Source: Bernardetiaceae bacterium
GTDB taxonomy: Bacteria; Bacteroidota; Bacteroidia; Cytophagales; Thermoflexibacteraceae
Assembly: GCA_025057115.1 (NCBI GenBank)
Contig: JANWWZ010000004.1
Span: 124,001 to 188,000 of the forward strand
Reading direction: 5' to 3'
Length of the DNA stretch: 64,000 nucleotides
Part shown: positions 39,138 through 47,499 of the stretch, piece after piece
Numbering within the stretch: the first letter of the stretch is position 1
Layout of the letters: every line of letters starts with the position of its first letter
Position numbers and translations under genes: made by a program
Notes under the pieces: model-generated
What the model saw: only the letters and a program-made list of their open reading frames with translations
Told to the model about the DNA's origin: nothing
The model's database searches: none

Positions 39138-39343
39138 TATCTACGCTAACCAAGCATAGAAAGCAACTGTTTGCGTTAGGAGGAATCTTAAGAGGAGGTG
39201 TCAGTGGTTGGGCATACTGGTACTACATCGGTTGCGAAAGTGGTACCTGCCCAATCACTTCTAACCCTTATGTGAGTACTCTGTACGGAGCTTTCATCGG
39301 ATTGCTGTTATTCTTTCCCGCAAAAACAGGTAAGTCCCTTTAA
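39137..39343 (+). CDS. DUF6132-like small membrane protein, no standard start codon
   Basis: A frame of about 68 residues directly after sqr. It encodes GGILRGGVSGWAYWYYIGC, then ESGTCPITSNPYVSTLYG and a hydrophobic tail, a clear match to the DUF6132 pattern of Bacteroidota (two short membrane helices around GCxSGxCPITSNP). No ATG, GTG or TTG precedes the conserved part in frame; the frame is open only from 39116. The best start by alignment is ATA at 39137, overlapping the sqr stop by one base (TAATA, where TAATG would be usual). CTG at 39167 is an alternative. The link with sqr suggests a sulfur-related membrane role (inference). Confidence 0.65.
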   Translation: MSTLTKHRKQLFALGGILRGGVSGWAYWYYIGCESGTCPITSNPYVSTLYGAFIGLLLFFPAKTGKSL

Positions 39344-39589
39344 AATATCTACTAAACTCCTCCAACTTCAATTCTCTAGACTTTCTCCTCCTTTATCCCT
39401 GAAAGACACACAGCGCAAATTGCATTGAAGCTATCTAAAAGTTAGCTCAGCGCACGTATACACAAAGCAAAGAGAGAGCAACTGCTATCTTTAGGAAAGT
39501 TGCGTGCCTGGCGTGTAGGTAACCTCTTCTTAAGTAGTTTGCATTTGGTATACTTGGAGTGCGAATTACTCGAAAGCCAAGCTATTATT

Positions 39590-40333
39590 ATGATGCTGCT
39601 AATAGCCCACTGGGACAAACAAATATCCACTTGTGAGCCAATAGACATCTCCTTGCCTCTGGTTCCCAACGGAAAAAATGTTAATTGTTACAATGCCGAA
39701 GAGCCCACTGCAGAAACTATTCGTTTAGGGAATTTTATAGGCAGTGTGGCAGAAGGAGGGAGTTGCAACTACCAGCGCTTGCATCTTACTCCGCATGGCA
39801 ACGGAACACATACCGAATGCTACGGGCATATTTCAGATGATGGAGCGACCATTCACCAATGTTTAAGAAAATTTTTGTTCATGGCTCGGCTAGTGAGCAT
39901 AGCTCCTCTTCCTCAATCCAATGGCGACTGTTGCATTATGCCAGAGCAACTAGCCCCAGTGATTGAGAAAAATCCTCCCGAGGCGCTTTTAGTTAGGACT
40001 TTGCCCAATCCAGAGGAAAAGAAAACGCGGCGCTATTCAGGTACTAACCCGCCTTATTTTCACCCTGAATGCGGCAAGCAACTAGCGGCAGCCAAAGTAG
40101 AGCATTTGCTTTGCGATTTGCCTTCAGTGGACAAAGAACAGGACGGCGGCAAGCTACTCATGCACCGCTATTTTTGGCAGTATCCTCATGCTACTCGTAG
40201 CCATTGTACGATTACCGAGCTCATCTACGTGCCTGACTGCATTCCCGATGGCGAATATTTACTCCAGCTGAATATCATGAGCCTTATGTTGGATGCCTCG
40301 CCCAGCAAGCCCGTGCTATATGCTTTAAAGTGA
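39590..40333 (+). CDS. Cyclase-family (kynurenine formamidase-like) metal hydrolase
   Basis: A protein of about 247 residues of the PF04199 cyclase family, which hydrolyses cyclic or N-formyl amides and related bonds. The motif is HGNGTHTECYGHISDDG, in which the second metal-site acid is Glu rather than the Asp of HxGTHxD in KynB. ATG 39590 (or 39593) is chosen; an open extension of 30 codons upstream has no family similarity. It is convergent with the eight-gene operon ending at 40375, 41 bases away, and may act in the same pathway, though the shared direction of regulation is not shown. Confidence 0.75.
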   Translation: MMLLIAHWDKQISTCEPIDISLPLVPNGKNVNCYNAEEPTAETIRLGNFIGSVAEGGSCNYQRLHLTPHGNGTHTECYGHISDDGATIHQCLRKFLFMARLVSIAPLPQSNGDCCIMPEQLAPVIEKNPPEALLVRTLPNPEEKKTRRYSGTNPPYFHPECGKQLAAAKVEHLLCDLPSVDKEQDGGKLLMHRYFWQYPHATRSHCTITELIYVPDCIPDGEYLLQLNIMSLMLDASPSKPVLYALK

Positions 40334-40374
40334 GCTAGTCCATGCTTTTGCTTACTTACTCGCTCCACACGTTG

Positions 40375-42477
40375 CTAATTTCTCGCATCGTTGAAAGAAC
40401 ACTCAAGCAAGTCGATGACGATGTTGCGAAAGTCATCTACGTATGCGCTGGCATGGCTACCCACAATAGTAGTTGATTCCATTTCTTCAATCACTGCTGG
40501 ACCTTGCAAATTGTCTCCTGGCTGAAGCATATAGCGATTATAAACAGGGCACTGACGCGCTACAGGCTTGTTCTCCTCCATAAAATACACGGTGCGGTAA
40601 CCTTTCAAAGCCTGCATGCCCCTTGTCTCTACTGCCTGACGCGGCTGCAATGAAGGAGAGGGAACGCTCACTATCACGCGCCAGGTGACAACTTCTATGC
40701 CAATATCGTCTATGCTTCTACCATATCGCTGGCGATAGGCTTCTGTAAAGCGATGGTAGATTTCTGGTATGCTTTCCTCAGACAACCTACCGTTGGGCAT
40801 ACTAACGGCAATTTCATGTCCTTGCCCTGAGTAGCGCATGTCTGCAAGGCGCGCAATTTGTGCACAAGCTCGGTTGAAGCCTGCTTTTTCTACAAAGCGC
40901 ATGCCTTCTTCTTCCATTTCAGCCAGCAAGTCATTGAGTTGTTGCCAATTTATTTCTTTTATAGGACAAACCCAACTGCGGATTTGCTCACTGGCTACGG
41001 GGGAAACCAAAAAGCCGAGCGCGGAAACTACTCCCGCCCCTACGGGAATGATCAAACGCGGCACGTTGAGCAGGCGCGCCACTTGAAAGGCATGCACGGG
41101 TCCAGCACCTCCAAAAGCTAGCATGGCATAATGGCGCGGGTCGCGACCTTTTTCTAAAATATGCACCCGAGCGGCATTAGCCATATTTTCATTTACTATG
41201 CGGTGCACACCCATGGCCGCTTCTTCTACAGTAATTCCTAAAGGGCGGGCAAGATGCATTTCTATGGCTGTGCGAGCTGCTTGCAAGTCAAGTGGCATTT
41301 TGCCGCCTAAGAAATAAGTTGGGTTTAAATAGCCCAGTACTAAATCGCAATCGGTAACAGTTGGGCGAGTACCTCCGCGTCCGTAGCAAGCTGGTCCAGG
41401 CTCAGAAGCGGCACTTTCTGGACCTACTTTGAGCAATCCCAAAGCATCTATGTAAGCAATGCTGCCACCACCTGCCCCAATTTCAATTAAATCTATTACG
41501 GGAATTCGCACTGGCAAGCCGCTGCCTTTTTTGAAGCGCCTTACTCGCGCTGCTTCAAACTGGTTTGTGATCTCTGGCTGGTAATGGTTGATGAGGCATG
41601 TTTTGGCTGTAGTGCCGCCCATGTCAAAGGCTATTAGATTGGGTTGATTCATCAATTTGCCGTAAAAAACCCCTGCCATAGCTCCACCTGCTGGACCAGA
41701 CTCTAACAACTGAATGGGATTTTGACGCGCTCCCTCAACGGTGGTCAGCTTGCCGCTGGAAACCATGATGTGTACCGTGCCCCTAAAGCCCATCTGCCGC
41801 AATCGATTTTCTAAGTTAGCTAAGTACTGGTCTGTAATGGGCTGTACGTAGGCATTCATTGCTGTGGCAGAAGTGCGTTCATACTCGCGAATCTCAGGCA
41901 TTATTTGGCAAGAGAGGCTTACATAAATGTTGGAATGGTGTTTTTTAATATACTCGCCTACTGCTTTTTCATGCACGGGATTGACAAAGGAATGCAGAAA
42001 ACAAACGGCAATAGACTGCACGCCAGCCTTTACTAACTCATCCACCACTTGGGCTATTTCTGCTTCCTTGATAGGGGTAATCACTTCGCCTTTGTAGTTG
42101 ATGCGCTCTGTGATGCCTTTACGCAAAGATCGAGGCACTAAAGGTTCTGGCATGGCAATGTGGAGGTCGTAAATATCGTAGCGCAATTCGCGCCCAATTT
42201 CTAGGACATCTTCAAAGCCTTTGGTGGTAATCAAGCCAGTAAGGGCACCGCGTCGCTCAATGACGGCATTTGTTACCAGGGTAGTGCCGTGTACGATAGT
42301 AGTCAGTTGAGAGGGACCTACTCCTACGCGCTCTAACAGTTCAGTCATTCCTTTGATGATGCCGTTGGAAGGATCGTCGTAGGTAGTCAAAGTTTTGCCG
42401 AAGTGAAGTTGGCCTGTTTGTTCATCCAGTAGAACAAGGTCAGTAAAAGTGCCACCGATATCTATGCCGAGTTTCAT
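40375..42477 (-). CDS. Hydantoinase/oxoprolinase-type hydrolase, HyuA-like
   Basis: A 700-residue ASKHA-fold protein. The first phosphate-binding motif MKLGIDIGGTFTDLVLL is at the N-terminus and the second, LIAFDMGGTTAKTC, near residue 280. It fits HyuA (N-methylhydantoinase A) and the beta chain of acetone carboxylase. Such enzymes use ATP to activate a carbonyl or cyclic amide. HyuA normally works with HyuB, but no HyuB gene is found in the window, so a solo or different partner is implied. It is the last gene of the minus-strand operon, 98 bases after the SDR gene. Confidence 0.85.
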   Translation of the reverse strand: MKLGIDIGGTFTDLVLLDEQTGQLHFGKTLTTYDDPSNGIIKGMTELLERVGVGPSQLTTIVHGTTLVTNAVIERRGALTGLITTKGFEDVLEIGRELRYDIYDLHIAMPEPLVPRSLRKGITERINYKGEVITPIKEAEIAQVVDELVKAGVQSIAVCFLHSFVNPVHEKAVGEYIKKHHSNIYVSLSCQIMPEIREYERTSATAMNAYVQPITDQYLANLENRLRQMGFRGTVHIMVSSGKLTTVEGARQNPIQLLESGPAGGAMAGVFYGKLMNQPNLIAFDMGGTTAKTCLINHYQPEITNQFEAARVRRFKKGSGLPVRIPVIDLIEIGAGGGSIAYIDALGLLKVGPESAASEPGPACYGRGGTRPTVTDCDLVLGYLNPTYFLGGKMPLDLQAARTAIEMHLARPLGITVEEAAMGVHRIVNENMANAARVHILEKGRDPRHYAMLAFGGAGPVHAFQVARLLNVPRLIIPVGAGVVSALGFLVSPVASEQIRSWVCPIKEINWQQLNDLLAEMEEEGMRFVEKAGFNRACAQIARLADMRYSGQGHEIAVSMPNGRLSEESIPEIYHRFTEAYRQRYGRSIDDIGIEVVTWRVIVSVPSPSLQPRQAVETRGMQALKGYRTVYFMEENKPVARQCPVYNRYMLQPGDNLQGPAVIEEMESTTIVGSHASAYVDDFRNIVIDLLECSFNDARN

Positions 42478-42575
42478 GGATGAAAAATTTCGAGTAATGA
42501 CAAAACCAATTATGAGCGACCTTTTTCCAGAGACGGCAAAGGTCGTAAGGTAGAAAATGTTTCCAAAGTAAAGAT

Positions 42576-43418
42576 TTAATGGTATTCTTCTCCGCCGCTG
42601 ACATTCATTGCCTCGCCTGTGATGTAGGCTGCCATGTCGGAAGCCAAGAACAAACAGGCTTTGGCGATGTCTTCCACCATGCCCGTGCGCCCGAGTGGAT
42701 TGCGGTCGCGGATGCCTTGCAGATAGGTATCGTAGTCCAAGCCAAATTTTTCGCTAAAAAACTGATTTTGCCAGTGCCCAAGCCCTGTAGTGATGTGATT
42801 AGGACAAACGGCATTGACGCGAATGCCATATTTCCCTAGTTCAACTGCATTTGAGCGAGTAAGACCTACTAGTCCATGCTTAGAAGCTGTGTAAGCAGCC
42901 GCGTAAGGAAACCCCGATTTAGCTGCCTGACTGGCAATGTTGATGATGCAACCACCTTTACCTTGCTCTATCATGCGGATAGCCGCTTGCTGGCTGCACA
43001 GGAAAGCGCCTTTGAGATTGACATCCAACACAGCATCCCAGCTAGATTCTTTGAATTCAGTAAAAGGCTCCATCAAATAGCCTACGCCAGCATTGTTGAT
43101 GAGCACGTCAATACTGCCGAAGGTTTCAACTGCTTTGTCAATTAAATTTTTACAATCAGCGGCGATGCGTACATCACAAGGCACGGCGATGGCTTTTGCC
43201 CCGCGAGCTATGCAATCTTGAACAATGGCATTCATCTCTTCAGTAGTGCCAATGTGTTCAGCACTAAACTGCTCACCTTTGGGTTGCCCTAAGTCAGAAA
43301 TGACTATGTTGGAACCCATTTCAGCAAAGGCATAGGCAATGGCTTCACCGATCCCTTTTCGCCTGCCTGAGCCTGTAATAACCACAGTTTTGCCTTTTAA
43401 ATCTTCAAAAGGTTTCAT
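42576..43418 (-). CDS. Short-chain dehydrogenase/reductase
   Basis: A 280-residue NAD(P)-dependent SDR. The cofactor motif is TGSGRRKGIGEA, with two extra residues compared with the usual TGxxxGIG. NNAG is present, and the catalytic residues are Ser in NIASQAAKSG and YTASK near residues 178-182. It ends in MNVSGGEEYH, the classical C-terminus. Its start overlaps the end of the SpoIIAA-like gene by 4 bases, so the two are translationally coupled. Within the operon it is the likely alcohol/ketone redox step. Confidence 0.88.
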   Translation of the reverse strand: MKPFEDLKGKTVVITGSGRRKGIGEAIAYAFAEMGSNIVISDLGQPKGEQFSAEHIGTTEEMNAIVQDCIARGAKAIAVPCDVRIAADCKNLIDKAVETFGSIDVLINNAGVGYLMEPFTEFKESSWDAVLDVNLKGAFLCSQQAAIRMIEQGKGGCIINIASQAAKSGFPYAAAYTASKHGLVGLTRSNAVELGKYGIRVNAVCPNHITTGLGHWQNQFFSEKFGLDYDTYLQGIRDRNPLGRTGMVEDIAKACLFLASDMAAYITGEAMNVSGGEEYH

Positions 43419-43855
43419 ACTCCTTTGCCATTTGGGATGGGAAAACTATTCAGGTCAGATAATAACCAAGCGCGCGCATCTTCCAAAGTAGTAAAATAGC
43501 GCACTTGGAGGTTGCCCGATTGAGCCAGCCGCTGGTTTTCTATCTTGACAGAAAACTCACTAAAAAGGTTTTTCGCTGGAATAATGGCAACTTTTCTACT
43601 ACAGGGCATTGCCTTATCGAATGAAGGTTGCCAGTGTTGGTAAAACCATTGGTGGTCATGGGGATGTAAGTTCATGTTTCGTTGGTCCAATAGCCAGCGG
43701 CGCACTTTGTGAGCAATGGCAAACTCTCCTGCTTTGCAGGTAGCTGCTTTAAATTCTTCCGATTTTGTGATGATGCCAAAATAAGACACTGCGATAATTT
43801 CACTTTGTGGTTCAAAGCATATCTGTAAAGTCGTTCCTTTAAAGATGATTTCCAT
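43415..43855 (-). CDS. Small SpoIIAA/STAS-like protein
   Basis: A 146-residue protein of alternating strands and helices (IAVSYFGIITKSEEFKAATC, VRRWLLDQRNMN, VAIIPAKNLFSEFSVKI, YFTTLEDARAWLLSD) that fits a SpoIIAA-like fold. Proteins of this type are common in Bacteroidota and have no known reaction. The assignment rests on pattern only. Its stop overlaps the SDR start by 4 bases. It could be a small binding or scaffold protein of the operon. Confidence 0.55.
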   Translation of the reverse strand: MEIIFKGTTLQICFEPQSEIIAVSYFGIITKSEEFKAATCKAGEFAIAHKVRRWLLDQRNMNLHPHDHQWFYQHWQPSFDKAMPCSRKVAIIPAKNLFSEFSVKIENQRLAQSGNLQVRYFTTLEDARAWLLSDLNSFPIPNGKGV

Positions 43856-43895
43856 GCAAAAAGTTCGTCCTCTGGGTTAGATACAGGTGTAAAAG

Positions 43896-44207
43896 CTAAA
43901 TTTCTTCCGTGATAATGAAAATGGGATTATCTGCAAATTGGCGAAATTTTGCTGGAATTTCTGCCATTTTGGGCTCGGCTTGGATATCTGCCAGGAGATT
44001 TTCCACCGAATCAAAATGAATCACTTCAAAATACTTGTAGGGCGGTGTGCCCTCTGCTCCGAAGAGTCCTGAAGCTTTGTACACTTTAAAGTCGCTAACA
44101 GACTTTAAGCCTTTTACTGTGGGAATGTCTAATTCCCGTGCAAACTGTTCGTAGTCAGCTTCTGATACGCCTTCTTTCAGGTTAAAGAGCACGATAAGGG
44201 TTTTCAT
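43896..44207 (-). CDS. REDY-like (HapK-type) small protein
   Basis: A 103-residue protein of the dimeric alpha-beta barrel type (MKTLIVLFNLKEGVSEADYE, then LDIPTVKGLKSVSDFKVYKASG). The pattern recalls REDY-like HapK from the prodigiosin-type clusters, which has no proven catalytic role. The same fold includes monooxygenase-like and EthD proteins. ATG 44207 is chosen over an upstream in-frame start 48 bases away, because the family begins there. It lies between the aldolase and the SpoIIAA-like gene. Confidence 0.65.
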   Translation of the reverse strand: MKTLIVLFNLKEGVSEADYEQFARELDIPTVKGLKSVSDFKVYKASGLFGAEGTPPYKYFEVIHFDSVENLLADIQAEPKMAEIPAKFRQFADNPIFIITEEI

Positions 44208-44251
44208 AGAGGTGTGATTTTTATGGATGAGAAGAATAAAAAATTCTTTGC

Positions 44252-45013
44252 TCACTTGCCTGCGGCGGCAAAGGCTTTGGCAGCAGCTCCTAGCATAGCG
44301 CCAGTGTAGTGCATGATTATTTTTGCGCCTTTGGAAATGAGAGCTTTGGCTTGCTCAGCATTACCAGCAGTAGTGCCTATAACGAGATGGTGAGCAAGGA
44401 CTATTTCTATGATGCGGTCAATGGTTTGTTGGACTGCAGGGTGGTTCGGTCCATCGTAATAGCCCATGCTCATGGCAAGGTCTCGCGGACCAATAATAAA
44501 GCCATCAATGCCTGCGACGTTGCACATTTGGGGCAAATTTTCGACGGCTTTGAGATCTTCTATTTGAGGCAATACAAGGATCTGCTGGTTGGCGAATCGT
44601 ATGTAATCGGCTTGGGACATGGGTCCTATTCCAAACTCCCAGGCGCGCACTGGACCTAGCCCGCGCTCTCCTTCTGGAGGGTATTTCACCGCCTTTACTA
44701 AGGCTTCTACTTGGGCTGCCGTGCTTACCCCAGGCATCATCACGCCTACAATGCCAGCATCTAAAAACTGCAAAATCAGTTTAGGGTCTATGCTTCTGAT
44801 GCGCGCCATAGGGGCAATACCCGCTGCTTGGCAAGCTCTAATAATTGGCAAGGCTTCTGCAGGAGTAATTGCCCCGTGCTCGGCATCTATGATGTAGAAA
44901 TCCAAACCAGCATAGGCGCAAATTTCTGCTACCATAGGGTCGGAAAAATTGGAAATGACTCCTATGGCGGCTTGCCCTTGTTGAATTTTGGACTTGACAG
45001 GATTAATTTTCAT
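44252..45013 (-). CDS. HpcH/HpaI-family class II aldolase
   Basis: A 253-residue TIM-barrel enzyme that cleaves or forms 4-hydroxy-2-oxo acids using pyruvate and a divalent metal. Characteristic stretches are IDAEHGAITPAEALPIIRA, PMARIRSIDP, GIVGVMMPGV, LPQIEDLKAVENL (metal-binding Glu) and GPRDLAMSMG. It resembles 2-keto-3-deoxy-rhamnonate and 2,4-dihydroxyheptanedioate aldolases, but the residues that set the aldehyde are not diagnostic. In the operon it follows the hydro-lyase subunits, which suggests hydration or dehydration followed by C-C cleavage. Confidence 0.85.
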   Translation of the reverse strand: MKINPVKSKIQQGQAAIGVISNFSDPMVAEICAYAGLDFYIIDAEHGAITPAEALPIIRACQAAGIAPMARIRSIDPKLILQFLDAGIVGVMMPGVSTAAQVEALVKAVKYPPEGERGLGPVRAWEFGIGPMSQADYIRFANQQILVLPQIEDLKAVENLPQMCNVAGIDGFIIGPRDLAMSMGYYDGPNHPAVQQTIDRIIEIVLAHHLVIGTTAGNAEQAKALISKGAKIIMHYTGAMLGAAAKAFAAAGK

Positions 45014-45040
45014 AAACCATGTGTTGGCATAAAATTAACC

Positions 45041-45583
45041 CTAACGCAACAAATGAGCTGTGCCGTCGGCGATTTTTCGCTTGATAAATTCAACCAATCC
45101 TCCCGCTTCTGCAATTTCTAGCACGAAGGGGGCAAGAGGAGCCGTCTCCTTTACCTGACCAGTGCGAAGGTTTTTTACCGTATTGGCTTGCATGTCGTAT
45201 TCGAGTTCATCGCCAGTTTGGCAAATGGAAACTAAATCTTTGACGGTAATAAAAGGCAAGCCGTAGTTAGTAGCATTTCGAAATTGCAAGCGCGAAAAAG
45301 AATCGGCAAAGACAGCTTTAATGCCCGCTCCCATCAGTCCTGTTACTACGTGTTCGATGCTCTTGCCTCCTCCTGCAAAGTTGTGACCTGCTACGATGAA
45401 CGTGTAACCCGCATTTTTGAAGGCATTGTCAGCCTCAAACTCGGGAGCAACTCCACTCATGATATAACGGCTGTTGAGTTGCTTATCTACGGGGTCTGTC
45501 CAATACTTTTGGACTACCATGTCATAAGCCATTACGTAGCCAGAAGCGACCCAGCATTTTCCGCGAATAATTTTTTCCCTCAT
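45041..45583 (-). CDS. Aconitase-superfamily hydro-lyase, small subunit (LeuD-like)
   Basis: A 180-residue swivel-domain subunit of the LeuD/homoaconitase type. The equivalent of the substrate loop GxGSSREH reads AGGGKSIEH near residues 70-78. The Ser and Arg that bind the substrate in isopropylmalate isomerase are therefore changed, so the substrate is probably not isopropylmalate. ATG 45583 is chosen over an upstream TTG. It lies 77 bases after the large subunit gene and 27 before the aldolase gene. Confidence 0.82.
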   Translation of the reverse strand: MREKIIRGKCWVASGYVMAYDMVVQKYWTDPVDKQLNSRYIMSGVAPEFEADNAFKNAGYTFIVAGHNFAGGGKSIEHVVTGLMGAGIKAVFADSFSRLQFRNATNYGLPFITVKDLVSICQTGDELEYDMQANTVKNLRTGQVKETAPLAPFVLEIAEAGGLVEFIKRKIADGTAHLLR

Positions 45584-45660
45584 AGGAAGATGCAACTTTG
45601 TCTGGTTTTTGTAAATATGTCAATTGAGGAGAATTGCTCAAGAGTTGAGTTACAGCTGGC

Positions 45661-46926
45661 TCACAACAAACGAGGGTCAGTAATGACGCCTGTAAGGGCT
45701 GAGGCGGCTACCACTGCTGGCGAAGTGAGGTAGATTTGAGCATTTTTGCTACCCATGCGCCCTTTCATATTGCGGTTACCAGCGCTTAGGATAATGTCGC
45801 CATCGCCTGCCACGCCTGTGTGAATGCCTGCACAAGAAGCGCAACTGGGCGTATCTACGGCTACTCCTGCTTCTATCAAGTCAGCAATGTAACCAGCTTT
45901 CACTGCTTCTAAATACACCTGCTGACTTGCTGGCACAAGGATAAAGTTTACTTCCGGGTGCACTTGCTTGCCGCGCAAGATTTGCGCTACTATGGCAATA
46001 TCTTCTACCCTGCCATTAGTGCAAGTGCCCACAAAGGCTTTGTTGAACTTTCTTCCTACTACCTTTTCTATAGGCACTACGTCATCGAGCTTATCAGGCA
46101 GGGCTACAGTTGGACCTAAATTGGTAATATCTATTTCGTAAATGGCTTCATACTGGGCATCGGGGTCGCTGGCAATCATTTCCCAGTTGTCTTTTTGAAC
46201 GGGTCGAAGGTATTCTACCGTTTTTTGGTCTGGAGCGACGATGCCATTTTTAGCTCCTAGATCTACGGTCATATTGCAAAGGGTCATGCGCCCAGCTATA
46301 TCTAACGCTTCGATGGCAGGACCAGCAAACTCAAGGGCTTTGTAAATTAAATGTCCGTTCCAGTGCATCATGCCCATGATATGTAGGCTGAGGTCTTTCG
46401 CCATGACATAGGGTTGCCACCGACCTGTAACGTAAAATTTCACCGATTCAGGTACTCGAAACCAACACTTGCCAATAGCCATTGCCACTGCCGCATCGGT
46501 TACCGACACAGCATTACCCACGGCTCCTACTGCTCCGTAGGTATTGGCGTGGCTATCGGTTCCAATGCTAATTTTGCCAGGCAATACGTGTCCATTTTCT
46601 ACCATCACTTGGTGGGCAATGCCTTGCCTGCCTAAATCGTAGAAGTACTTGATGTGGTGTTGCCTAACCAGTTGCCGCCATTGGTTGAGCATGGTAGCAA
46701 AAGCAGGGGTAGGCGGGGGCACCAGATGGTCAGAAACGCAAATTACGCGTTGGCGGTCGAACACCTCGGTTTTGCCTAATTCATGTAAGGTTTTAAAAGT
46801 GGACTGTCCCAGATAGTCCATTGTCATGACCGAGTACACATCAGCCCATACCAGCTCGCCAGGCTTGACTTTATCCCGACCGCTGTTGTAAGCCATGATC
46901 TTTTCGGTGATGGTCATTCCTGCCAT
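45661..46926 (-). CDS. Aconitase-superfamily hydro-lyase, large subunit (LeuC-like)
   Basis: A protein of about 421 residues of the archaeal-type LeuC/homoaconitase branch, containing a [4Fe-4S] cluster for stereospecific hydration or dehydration. The three cluster cysteines are in GTCTNGR (near residue 300) and CASCAG (near 360 and 363). GTDSHANTYGAVG and SDHLVPP are also typical. Possible substrates are those of isopropylmalate isomerase, homoaconitase, dimethylmaleate hydratase or methylaconitate-type enzymes. No leuA or leuB is near, which argues against leucine synthesis. Start 46926 is chosen; 46917 is possible. Confidence 0.85.
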   Translation of the reverse strand: MAGMTITEKIMAYNSGRDKVKPGELVWADVYSVMTMDYLGQSTFKTLHELGKTEVFDRQRVICVSDHLVPPPTPAFATMLNQWRQLVRQHHIKYFYDLGRQGIAHQVMVENGHVLPGKISIGTDSHANTYGAVGAVGNAVSVTDAAVAMAIGKCWFRVPESVKFYVTGRWQPYVMAKDLSLHIMGMMHWNGHLIYKALEFAGPAIEALDIAGRMTLCNMTVDLGAKNGIVAPDQKTVEYLRPVQKDNWEMIASDPDAQYEAIYEIDITNLGPTVALPDKLDDVVPIEKVVGRKFNKAFVGTCTNGRVEDIAIVAQILRGKQVHPEVNFILVPASQQVYLEAVKAGYIADLIEAGVAVDTPSCASCAGIHTGVAGDGDIILSAGNRNMKGRMGSKNAQIYLTSPAVVAASALTGVITDPRLL

Positions 46927-46972
46927 AGGCACCAGTTAAGTTTAGTGTTTTCATTTTCAGATGCATAGACTA

Positions 46973-47473
46973 TTAAACCGCCACAGGAGCTTGGCGTATT
47001 TCGCTTGGGAGTTTGTATTGCGCTATGGCGTCGTAATCAGTTTGTTCTTGGGTGGTTACTTGCCGTTCTTCGATCATGGTGAGCCCTTCAAATTGACCGT
47101 TGCGGCTCCATTGCCATACGCGCATGCGATGACCAGGCTCAAGCAGGTTAATGAGTTCATAAAGTTGGGTACCAGGTTCAGCTTTGTAGGTCCATTGCAG
47201 AACAATCGAACCATTGCTTTCCCATGCCTTGCCATAGATGCGGTCATTGTCGAAGGTCATCACGCCATTTTCATCAAAATAGCTCTGACCGAAGTTATGC
47301 CGTTCATAGCGTCCGTTATCCCAGAAGTACTCATTCATCTGTTCCCAGCAGTTGCCTTGTAGTCTTAGCGTCAAGCGGCTTTTGTGGTGGTCTATGATTT
47401 TGCCTTCAGGGCTGATGCGAGTATAAGTACCTTCCCATACCCCTGTGTGAAGCGGAAAGAGTTTGAGTTCCAT
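46973..47473 (-). CDS. DUF3598/lipocalin-like protein, first gene of the operon
   Basis: A 166-residue beta-barrel-type protein (LFPLHTGVWEGTYTRISPEG, then GNCWEQMNEYFWDNGRYE, QSYFDENGVMTFDNDRIYGK). This is the pattern of DUF3598-type lipocalin-like proteins, known mostly from cyanobacteria and often thought to bind small hydrophobic ligands. ATG 47473 is used rather than the upstream TTG at 47512, as it lies about 20 bases after the predicted transcription start. It heads the eight-gene operon, 46 bases before the LeuC-like gene. Confidence 0.65.
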   Translation of the reverse strand: MELKLFPLHTGVWEGTYTRISPEGKIIDHHKSRLTLRLQGNCWEQMNEYFWDNGRYERHNFGQSYFDENGVMTFDNDRIYGKAWESNGSIVLQWTYKAEPGTQLYELINLLEPGHRMRVWQWSRNGQFEGLTMIEERQVTTQEQTDYDAIAQYKLPSEIRQAPVAV

Positions 47474-47499
47474 GTTACTTTGCGGTTTTGTTGCACTTT

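Noticed and set aside
40334-40374. Terminator between the cyclase gene and the convergent operon
   Set aside because: No stem of useful length with a T run was seen in the 41 bases.
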